A stretch of DNA of 64,000 nt from positions 47,198,483-47,262,482 of the forward strand of contig CM071568.1 of NCBI GenBank assembly GCA_036426205.1. Direction: 5' to 3'. The notes beneath the pieces are model-generated. The model was not told where the DNA came from and ran no database searches. It saw only the letters and a list, made by a program, of their open reading frames with translations. Of this stretch, positions 55,822-64,000 are shown in pieces (positions within the stretch are counted from its first letter, which is position 1; every line of letters begins with the position of its first letter). Position numbers and translations under genes: made by a program. Source of the DNA: Ascaphus truei. Lineage: Eukaryota > Chordata > Amphibia > Anura > Ascaphidae.

Positions 55822-56582
55822 AAAAAAAAACACAACAGTCCTGGTGGCTATGCTTTTTTTTTTTTAAATGGGATTGAAGCAGGAGTCCTGGTGGCTATGC
55901 TTTTTTTTTTTTAAATGGGATTGAAGCAGGGAGTCTTCAGAGCTGAAATGCATTGAATTCAGGTCCGTGGGATCCCCTGCTTCCAGAGATACGTACCTCC
56001 GTATGGGGTGCCGGTACCGCTCTCTGGTCACACGGGCCAGTAGGGGACAGTAAGGATGATGTCATGTCTTACTATCGACCTGCGTGATACGGGACTTTTA
56101 AACCACCATATTATGAACCTAGCCAGGGCACCCAATACAGAGGGAAGTATCTCAGGAAGCAGGGTTGTATCAGGGTTGTATCAGGAAGTATCTCGTTCAG
56201 CTCCGGAAACCCCTGCTTCAAACCCATTTGAAGAAATACATAAATAAAAAAGGCATAGGCGGCAGGACTGCTCCTTTTGAGAGTATTTCACAATGAAATC
56301 TCTCACGAACTTCGGGGTCCCTGTAGTGTTGAGTGCTGGGGTTGAGCCACGGAGACCCCTTGATTCAGAAGGTAAAACATTTTCATATTTAAAAAAAAAA
56401 AAAAAATGCATTCTTAGTACTGACATTAAACAATTATGATTGTATCCTTAGCTGTCCGTATTTTCAATACAAACCAATTTTTAACTCGGTTTTTGCCGAT
56501 TTACACCAGATCTTTCTAAAAATAAAAAGCTTAATGTGATTGTTGAGTATCTTGCATCTCTAAGTAAAAGCATTTCCTGTAG

Positions 56583-56819
56583 TAATTGGAAAAGCGAGAG
56601 CCAAGCACCCCAAACAAATGTAAGGTCAAATTAATGCAAAAAGATTATTTAATGACTAAAGAGTCATGGTATCCAACGTTTCGGTGCAGTGCACCGTCAT
56701 CAAGGATAAATGGAGATGCACTGCACCGAAACATTGGATACCATGACTCTTTAGTCATTAAATAATCTTTTTGCATTAATTTGACCTTACATTTGTTTGG
56801 GGTGCTTGGCTCTCGCTTT
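56583..56819. repeat. Foldback repeat with paired hammerhead-like cores
   Basis: aaaagcgagagccaagcacc ... ggtatccaacgtttcggtgc on the left and its complement on the right meet around 56700-56715. The left half read on the minus strand has TTGATGA (complement of 56697-56703), a GGTGC/GCACC helix and GAAAC (complement of 56678-56682). The right half has GCACCGAAACATTGG (56723-56737), the same 3' core on the plus strand. Confidence 0.7.
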
Positions 56820-57406
56820 TGCTATGCTGTTCCCTGACCAGGATTTTTGCCTTTAGCACACTTTGTTTTACTCCTTGTTTCATCGAGTCCCCTGTATTAG
56901 GGGCACCCAAAACAGCTTTGCCTGTAGTAATTGGCTCATGTATGTCACAAGGAGATGCCGCTCGCCTATTTAGTCGCTATTGGTTCTGCTTGAGTTTGGC
57001 TCAGCTGAGGATATGTATCCTTAACAAGTATAATTGTTTGCAGAACATAATACTCAATGTTCCAAAGAGCCACAGAATACACATAGTGTTTAAATATTGA
57101 AATGATTGATTTGTTTTAACCGCAAACCATAAAGAAATGCTTTACAAACAAGTTGTTTTGAGAGTGGAGATTCCCGTTATGAGAATACCACACAAGAGTC
57201 ACATGAAGAAGATTTTGGAGCAATTCAAGCCGCCCCTTGAAAGTCTTTTTAGTCTTACCCAAGATATTTGTAAAACATGGTGTAGTTTAGAAGAAGTTTA
57301 CTAATTTGTGGAAAACTAAACTGTTACATATGCTGCACAGCTTCTTGCAAAAGAATTTAAACAATGTTCAAATATATAGTCTTCACATTCAATTAGAAGT
57401 ACTTAC

Positions 57407-57475
57407 ACTGCTTGTAAACTTCGTTCATATCATTGAAGTCGTTAATGTCCGCAAGTAAGACCGTTGTTTTCACAA
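57407..57475 (-). CDS. RIDA: RIDA exon 4
   Basis: On the minus strand, TTTAG acceptor (complement of 57476-57480) and GTAAGT donor (complement of 57401-57406). 69 bp, no disruption. Encodes VKTTVLLADINDFNDMNEVY, a core segment of the family. Phase fits exon 3 (ending in G) and exon 5 (starting TT). Only copy of this exon in the window and on the strand opposite to exons 5 and 6. Confidence 0.93.
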
Positions 57476-57479
57476 CTAA

Positions 57480-58350
57480 AATACAGGCAGATGTAAATTA
57501 GAAAGACACATTGCTTTTACATTGTTAATTAATATGTAACCCTTTCAGTGCTAAGTGTTTGTAACTTCCAACGCTGAAGGCATTTTGGAGAATTTGACGC
57601 CAACAGAGTTCAAGCCCCAGTAATGATAATATTCTTGTAAACAGCCCAGGAAATGTTTTGAGGGGCAGATTTCACATGTTGTATAACTGATTTATTGTTT
57701 TCTGGTCACATTTTTCACCAAAATGTTAAAAATCATGCATATTTTTATATGATACAATAAAGTCAAATAAATAGGAGTTTTGGTTTATCTTATTATATAG
57801 ATCAATTACATATACATTATAGATCAATGTTTTAATCATGCTGTATCTTACATGATACAGCATGGTTACATGTTAAAAAATTATTTGCATAGCATTTTTT
57901 TTAAACCAGTAAAGGTGTTACAAATAGGAAAAAACAAAAACAAATGGCAAAATGCTTGCCAGCATTCGACATCTTAACTTACATAAGACACAAGAAAAAA
58001 GCATGCTTAAAAAACACACACTATTTCCTTTCCGCTGTTATTCACGAACCTCTTATCTAGTCAGTGCCAAACCATCATAAAGACATACACTTCACTCGTC
58101 CCTGATAACCTACTGTATACCAAATCCCCAACGTTCCTTTCACTTTCCTTATCTATGAAAGGATAAGGAGAGTACCTTAAAGAAAAAACGCTGAAGCATC
58201 TCTAATGAACGTTCCTTTTTAGAGCAGAATTCATTAAAACTAAGGAAAATGGTGGGGAATAATGTATTTTAATAAATTTGGTGCTTCAGGGGTTAATGTG
58301 GTTAAGGGTCGTTTAATGTTTATTATTTTTTTTTTTTTTAAAACCCCAAT
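57480..58350. other. Intron sequence, no feature recognised
   Basis: AT-rich sequence between RIDA exon 4 and the LINE/ORF region. No repeat terminus recognised. Confidence 0.4.
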
Positions 58351-58361
58351 ATATTGGGTTA

Positions 58362-58724
58362 ATGACAGGTCAAGACTCTTCCTGGGTCTGTCCAGAGCTT
58401 CAAAGAGTGCTTAATTGGTGGGTTATCACTTATGGCCCACTAAAAGTACAAGATATGTTGTATGGGGCCGATAGTCTCGAGATAAGGGCGGTTTGGCCAG
58501 AGATGGGATTAAAATATGGCTCTCTTAACATCTTTATAAACAGGACCCTTTTAAAGTTGCTTTCAAAGGAATTCTCTGGAGGGTTCTGCAAGGTTCAGGG
58601 GGCGTGGCTAAGAAAATATTCAACCAAAGAGTTAATTTATAAAGAAATAGGATATCCGGTGATCACCTCTACGCTAGAGTATAACGTTCAGATATCAGTA
58701 ATCGCGGCAGAGAGTCGCATGTAA
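58362..58724 (+). CDS. Uncharacterised ORF, 120 residues
   Basis: Ordinary amino-acid composition (PELQRVLNWWVITYGPLKVQ; SLNIFINRTLLKLL), unlike the composition-driven frames around it. No motif is recognised. Could be a fragment of a retroelement gag inside the RIDA intron, or chance. Confidence 0.25.
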   Translation: MTGQDSSWVCPELQRVLNWWVITYGPLKVQDMLYGADSLEIRAVWPEMGLKYGSLNIFINRTLLKLLSKEFSGGFCKVQGAWLRKYSTKELIYKEIGYPVITSTLEYNVQISVIAAESRM

Positions 58725-58769
58725 TGAGACCACACACTGCAAGGGAAGGATGTGCCAAGGACAGATATC

Positions 58770-60005
58770 CATTTGTCATACAAATTTAGGAGCAAGATGG
58801 TCAAAAATGACTCATTACATCCGTCATAAAATCGCCCAAATCTATTGATATGACTCATGTGTGTAAGTATTAGAGAAATTAAGTTCTGAGTGTGTTTATA
58901 TATTGAGGCAGGAAATTAAACGTCTTTTTAGGAGTTTTTTTCTTCTTCTGGTCGTAAAACCGTCAACCTAGCAGCTAATTTACGACCGGGGTGAGCCTAT
59001 GTGATTTTCAATGGGAGAAGAATGGTACAGTATGTAGGGCTTGCCCTGGAGTTATGAAATCAGAATTCAAAAGACGTGCTTTTGGGATCGCTGTTTAGCC
59101 CTAAACTTAATAAAAACTGTTCCCATTCTGATATCTCTGTCTCTCCCTCCCCTTTGATGACCATCACCTATCATTCACCACCACTCATTCCTTTCACTCC
59201 CTCCTACCTGTTCTCTTCACTACTCTCAAGACTTTCGCTCCATTGACTTCTACCCTGTATGTTAATCTCTCTCTCACTCAATATCTCCAAATCTCTCTCG
59301 ATCTACATGCCTCTTCTCAACGCCGTCACACCTGTCCCCTCTAACCCACGGCCTTTTGTTAAATTCATATACACGCTTCCTTCACACTTGCTCCTCTGAG
59401 GAAATCTCAAACTCGGGAGAGGAGAAATTTATAGTGCAGAATATCAGCCTGTTTTAACTCTGCTCTCACGAAGGCCAAACAAACGACTTTTTCCTCACTC
59501 AACACTCTCAAATCCAACCCATACCGTCTTTTCTCTGTATTCGATTCCCTCCACAAACTTCCCCTGAAGCCTTTGCCAACTACTTTAAAAGGCAGGGTGG
59601 ATGCTATCCATTCCTTCTGTCCCTTCCACCTCCTCTCTGCTTCTTCTAAAAAACCTCCTTATTCCACTTTTGAGTCGTTTTCCTTCCTATTACAGNNNNN
59701 NNNNNNNNNNNNNNNNNNNNNNNNNNNNNNNNNNNNNNNNNNNNNNNNNNNNNNNNNNNNNNNNNNNNNNNNNNNNNNNNNNNNNNNNNNNAGCAATGCC
59801 ATCAACTGCACTTATTCCCTCACCTGCTGAAAATCTCCCACAACATACAAGTAGATTGTAAGCTCTCTGTGGCAGGTTTTCTCTTTCCGATTGTCTGATC
59901 TTGTTTGTTGCACTATTGTCTTGTAGTTTATTGTAGTCTCTCTCTTGTAAAGTGCAGAATAGAAGCCGTGGGTGCTATATAACTACATACTGTATGTAAC
60001 AAGCG
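58770..60005 (+). mobile_element. CR1/L2-like LINE fragment across the assembly gap (copy C)
   Basis: 59455-59690 reads SALTKAKQTTFSSLNTL, SNPYRLFSVFDSLHKL, like the endonuclease-RT linker of CR1/L2-type LINEs. After the gap, 59840-60000 has the agattgtaagctctctgtgg ... gtgctatataac end typical of such elements in amphibians. The RT part, if present, is missing or in the gap. Reading is in more than one frame. Confidence 0.5.
59696..59791. other. Assembly gap, 96 N
   Basis: Run of N. The true gap length is unknown. It lies inside the copy C LINE fragment, which has an uninterrupted counterpart region in copy B (between about 47810 and 49050), though that stretch is not collinear. Confidence 1.
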
Positions 60006-60143
60006 GGAACAAACTCCAGCAAATATGCTAAGGACGGATGAGACTTTATTGGTCTACATGACTGTTCTAATTAACTCATGTCAGAAACCTGGCACTTACT
60101 AGATTTAGCAGCTTTGGTTAAGTAAAAACGTGCACTAAATTAC

Positions 60144-60194
60144 CATTATAACTACATCCTGCTACTTTCAGGATTTCACCCAGTTCACTAAAGC
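60144..60194 (-). pseudogene. RIDA: RIDA exon 3 (copy C, collinear with exons 2 and 4), short by 4 bases
   Basis: Minus strand: ccag acceptor (complement of 60195-60198) and GTAAT donor. 51 bp rather than 55: bases are missing in gaactgggtg (AT lost) and agttataatgg (AGT reduced). By position this is the exon that should function, between exon 2 at 61 kb and exon 4 at 57 kb. The consensus of the three copies is in frame, so the gaps may be sequencing errors. Confidence 0.75.
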
Positions 60195-61048
60195 CTGGAA
60201 AAAAAAAAAAAGTTTAGTTTTACTGCAGCTAATATTTACTGTTTATGTAGGAAGCACAACTAAGCTCTCGCAGACCTGTAATAAAAATGAAATGGCATCA
60301 ATGTTACCGTTGATACTATAGGAACTAGTTTGTACTCTTTGAAGCATAAAGCCGTCATTAGGAGAACAAACTTCAGAAGTTTAAATTATTACGTTTTAAA
60401 ATATGCTTAGACCTCCTGGTCCTACTCTGTAGGAGCTATACAAATAATTAATTCTAAAATAACATGGTTGTGGACACCCGTTACTTTCTCCTCCTGGGTT
60501 AGAAGGTAGACATATTGGGCCTCTGATGTCATTTATCAAATTGGCAGTATCAGTCTGCAGCTCACTAATCCCTCTGCGTATGACTTCTGGAACCATACAA
60601 CCTTCTCCTTAACGCTCCAATGTAAACCACCATTGGAAAAAGAAGATGGAAGAGGACAGGTCTGTGATGTGCCTGAGGAAGCAAAACCTCATGGATCACT
60701 TAATGAACGATTCGCAACTAGTTCCCTTGTCTGAGGCCAATTTAAGTTTCCCCAAGAAGCTGCATGTAGGATGTGAATATCTCCTAGATTTAGGAAGCAA
60801 CTTTTGTGGTGGGAAGACAAAGGAGTCCTGCACTCAGGCTCCATGACACAAACATGCTTAAGCAGTGCTAATGTTTTGCTCTAAGTCACAATTCTCATGT
60901 TTGTCACCTCTTTTTTTCTTTGTTGATTTTTATCTTTTTTTTCTTATTATTATTAGTTGTTTGTTCAATGGTTTCCACATGAAAAAAATATTTAATGAAA
61001 GAAGTCAGTATTGTTTTATGCAGCGTGAATAAGGTTTTATTTATTTAC

Positions 61049-61154
61049 CTGCGTCGCCTCATTCTTAATCCCACCAGCCACAAGCTGTCCGCTTACTGGA
61101 TCCATTCCCAGTTGCCCAGACACATACATGGTTTTATCTACCACCACAGCTTGG
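61049..61154 (-). CDS. RIDA: RIDA exon 2
   Basis: Minus strand: TTTTAG acceptor (complement of 61155-61160), GTAAAT donor (complement of 61043-61048). 106 bp, intact: SQAVVVDKTMYVSGQLGMDP, then a Gly-rich turn (SGQLVAGG) and EATQ. The SGQ(L/I)GMDP segment is the family signature region. Exon 1, with the start codon, is not seen and should lie right of the window. Confidence 0.93.
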
Positions 61155-62211
61155 CTAAAAAAAACAGAAAGCACATAGCAGCAAATAAAAAAAAACAATC
61201 CACCCAATGTGTGCCCGTAACCGCTGTGTGACATAATAGGTGAACAAAGCAGGTTTGGTGACCTGTGGAAGGAATGGAAACATACTCCCGGGTACAGCAT
61301 GTTATCTTTCCTGTACTTTGTATGGTGAGGATTAGGGACAGGGTTAAAAAACACACAGTATAAGAAATGTGTTCCTTTATCAGTATTTTCCGTCACAGCA
61401 ACATTGTACTGTCACGTCTCAACATCTGGGACCTAACATGGGCCCTGCATAACGCGCAGCAATTGTCAAAGACAACGAGATGATGATTGCTTTCAGCAAA
61501 GATTTAACCTTTTAAGAAACGGAAAGCGTTTTACAAATATTCTTGACTCCATGGAACCTCAGCATACCTAAATACAAAAACAAAATATGTACTGTATGTA
61601 TGTATACTCCATAATTTGCATATCTTTACAATATTATAGTTTGAACGTTCATTTTGAAATGATTTCTAATTTTGTTTAAAAATCCAATAAAAAAAAAGTG
61701 CTGCAAGTATATAACTACATTTTTTGGAACATTTGTGACGTTCTATTTAATCCCCTGGATGATAGGAGGTTGAAAACTAGTGACTCTGGGAAACCTTTTC
61801 TCAGATATTAGTAATGCTTTGGAATACTCTAGGAAGATGTTGTCTCTGGGGCTGAGATTTCTTTTCCGATCATGTTATAAAATCACTGTACTTCGATGTC
61901 TATTTTGGTAAGTGCTGTGCAGCTTGCTGGCATTTGATATATATTTTTATTTATTTATATACATACAGTACCTAGGTAAATCACAAGAATACTTAACCAA
62001 ACATGGTATACAAACTTTCTTGGTTGTTTTTATTAATGATATAGATATATTACTATTTCTTATACCGCGCTGACATTGTATATTTATTTAACAAATATTT
62101 TACCAGGAAGTAATACACTGAGAATTACCTCTTGTTTCAAGTATTTCCTGGGCAGAGTTATATGACAAATACATGGTTAAAAATACATAGTTACATAAGT
62201 GAAAAGGGTTA

Positions 62212-63402
62212 TCTATACTATATAATTAAAGCACTGTATGCCTGTCTGGATGTCCGTGTCCCTAGGTGAAATTCTGGTCCCTTGGCCCGCCCCCGACACC
62301 TCTCATTGGCTGAGGCGGAGGGAGTGAGGACGGGTCAAAGGACACACAGGGACACACACACACACAAACAATCCCCCCGGTGCCCCTCACTCTCCCCATC
62401 AGCTGGACCGCACCTCAACTTCAAACCCCCCCCCCACCCTCCTCCCTGTGCCCGAAACTTACCCGGAGTCCAGTGTCGCGTTGGGCTGGCGCTTGATGCG
62501 GCACGGGGGGGGGGGGGGGAGAGGGGGTTCGATCACCGTGCGCTTATGTGCTGGGAAGCCGATGGGGGGCGGCGTTTGCCGCGCAGTCCGCTCCATCACA
62601 GCAGATGGTCGGTGTGTCGGACCGCGACGCGTGTCTCCCGTGCGGCGGTGCTGCCTTCTCCCCCAGTCGTCGGCTACTGTTGGCTGCGGTGGGGGGGGCT
62701 CCGGCGTAATCGGGGGCCGAGGTGCGCAGGTTCCCCACCGGTCTGCTAGCCTCCAGCACAGCAGGAGGGCTGTGGTGGTGTGTTTGGGGTGGGTAACGCC
62801 GGGGGGAGAGTAAGCCGCTGGGGCGGCCGCGTGTCCCTGCGCGCCGCCATTTCTTGCCCCTGCAACATTTGGGAGCCATGAAGTGCCACAGCCTGCCACC
62901 TTGCCCCCCCGCCAACTTCCCCAACCCCACCTCCTGCCCCAGCCAGATGCCACGGGGATATCAGTGCCAGGAGGGGAACCGTCTGCCGCCACGAACCACC
63001 ACCCGGTCAAGGTAAGTCACCCACCCACGCACCCACCGACTGACGCGCGCGCGCACACCACCGACTGACGCACACACCCCCACTGACGCACACACACACC
63101 CACTGACGCACACACAACCCACTGACGCTCGCGCACCCACCGACTGATGCGCGCGACACCCACCCACGACGCGCGCGCACACCCACCCACTGACGCGCCG
63201 CGACACCCACCCACTGACGCACGCGCCACCACCCACTGACCCACGCGCACCACCCACCCATGAGCGGTCACACCCACCCACTGACGCGCCGCGCACACCC
63301 ACCACTGACGCGTGCGCACACCCACCCACTGACGCACGCGCACACCCACCGACTGACGGCCGCGCGCATTACATCCCGGGCAACGCCGGGTCTCTCAGCT
63401 AG
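62212..63402 (+). mobile_element. Non-autonomous Helitron
   Basis: 5' end TCTATACTATATAATTAAAG at 62212, 3' end CTAG at 63399-63402, with a hairpin CCCGGgcaacgCCGGG (63375-63390) eight bases upstream. The host bases are A before and T after, the A|T site Helitrons use. Copy A has the empty site gtataaccc (A 42292, T 42293). 1,191 bp, GC-rich, with a tandem array inside and no Rep/helicase. Confidence 0.85.
63015..63360 (+). repeat. Minisatellite inside the Helitron
   Basis: About thirteen degenerate units of the type CACCCACCGACTGACGCGCG, unit length about 25-28. Single-base losses between units (cccactgacg, cccacgacgcg) are frequent. Open frames through it on the minus strand are repeat products. 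Confidence 0.9.
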
Positions 63403-63589
63403 TACATTATATACAAGACATAGCATGTACAGTTAGAGATAATATATATTATAGGCGTATGTAACAGTTACAGACCAGATTAATGTGAGACAGCTTTAGT
63501 TTTGAAAGAACTTAGACTGGTGGCGGCAGTGAGAGTCTCCGGTAGACTGTTCTAGTTGTGGGGTGCACGGTAAGAGTGGATTATATATA

Positions 63590-63712
63590 GTGCTGTACAT
63601 AGACTATTGCAGGCACAATGAGTCCCTGCCCATAGAGCTTACACTCTAATTTGTGTGCCTGAGGCACAGGGAGATAAAGTGACTTTTCCAAGGTCACAAG
63701 AAAAACTGACCC
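63590..63712. repeat. SINE/LINE 3'-like remnant
   Basis: cctgaggcacagggagataaagtgac and ccaaggtcacaa resemble the conserved core of MIR-type SINEs and L2-type tails. A shorter relative is at about 51730-51750. Ends cannot be fixed. Confidence 0.4.
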
Positions 63713-63715
63713 TAA

Positions 63716-64000
63716 GGCCCGTTCCATAGTGCCTGCGCTTGCTGCGTCGTGTGCGCGGCAGTTTTAGTTGGGTCAGCCTTTCTATAATGGCGCCGCGCGC
63801 GCACACATGGCAGGGAGAGTGGAACCGGCCGACAGGGGGGGAAGATGAGAAAAATAATGATTTTTGCGCCGCTACTGCCGCTGAAATGTAAGTAAGTGTG
63901 TGTGTGTGTGTACAATGTTATTAAAAAAAGTATTAAAGGATTTATTTATTTGAAAACACACACACACAAAACATGTGCGGCAGGTGCACGCGCCTTTGCA
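63716..64000. mobile_element. PIF/Harbinger-like GC-rich MITE, copy 5, cut by window edge
   Basis: TAA (63713-63715) followed by GGCCCGTTCCATAGTGCC, the end type of the 42.53 kb element. An ATAATGG segment and CpG-rich arms follow, and a (TG)n tract lies at 63896-63911. The right end is outside the window. Confidence 0.65.

Noticed and set aside
62282..63349. Long overlapping open frames on both strands at 62.3-63.3 kb
   Set aside because: They lie in a CpG-rich Helitron and its minisatellite; peptides are Gly/Arg/Pro/His low complexity.
63015..63360. Possible CRISPR-like array
   Set aside because: Units are contiguous and degenerate with no unique spacers, and the context is a eukaryotic Helitron.

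Overview
This 64 kb window looks like an intron-rich, transposon-packed vertebrate chromosome, most likely an amphibian. The reasons are the mix of repeats (a Gmr1-type Ty3/gypsy element, L1/Tx1-type LINEs, a GIY-YIG Penelope-like element (PLE), hAT, PIF/Harbinger-like and pogo MITEs, a Helitron) together with exons of two vertebrate genes. No prokaryotic or viral gene organisation is present. The species cannot be read from the sequence.

Host genes. A glutamate-rich exon at 5.8 kb (+) matches the C-terminus of ERICH5 as I recall it. Exons 2 to 6 of RIDA (HRSP12, the reactive-intermediate imine deaminase of the YjgF/YER057c/UK114 family) are scattered over 44-61 kb in a scrambled order: exons 2, 3 and 4 on the minus strand (61.1, 60.1, 57.4 kb), exons 5 and 6 on the plus strand (51.8, 53.7 kb), and extra plus-strand copies of exon 3 (44.4 and 47.5 kb) and exon 2 (46.5 kb). 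One inversion of the 51.4-55.75 kb block, which is bounded by inverted repeats, would give a collinear minus-strand gene convergent with ERICH5. ERICH5 and RIDA are neighbours in other vertebrates.

Layout. 0-3.8 kb: 3' part of a Gmr1-like LTR element, integrase upstream of RT/RNase H, then the 3' LTR. 3.8-16 kb: ERICH5 exon, MITEs, PLE relics, minisatellites. 16-32 kb: an L1-type LINE on the plus strand (16.7-24.7 kb) and an inverted partial copy with the same flank (27.3-32 kb), around a palindromic foldback element (25.5-26.1 kb), a tRNA-like repeat and GC-rich MITEs. 32-42 kb: PLE relics, then a truncated PLE copy followed head-to-tail by a nearly intact 5.1 kb PLE with two overlapping ORFs, a -1 frameshift signal and a hammerhead-like motif. 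42-64 kb: the RIDA region, with three copies (A, B, C) of one intronic segment that differ by a solo LTR, a MITE and a Helitron, plus a 96-base assembly gap.

The strongest themes are: (1) hammerhead-ribozyme-like motifs at about ten sites, all in PLE or PLE-like repeats; (2) a candidate programmed -1 frameshift in the PLE; (3) a copia-like gene order in a gypsy element; (4) a scrambled RIDA locus that mixes allelic-looking copies, single-base indels and inversions, which suggests misassembly or uncorrected long-read sequence at least as much as biology.
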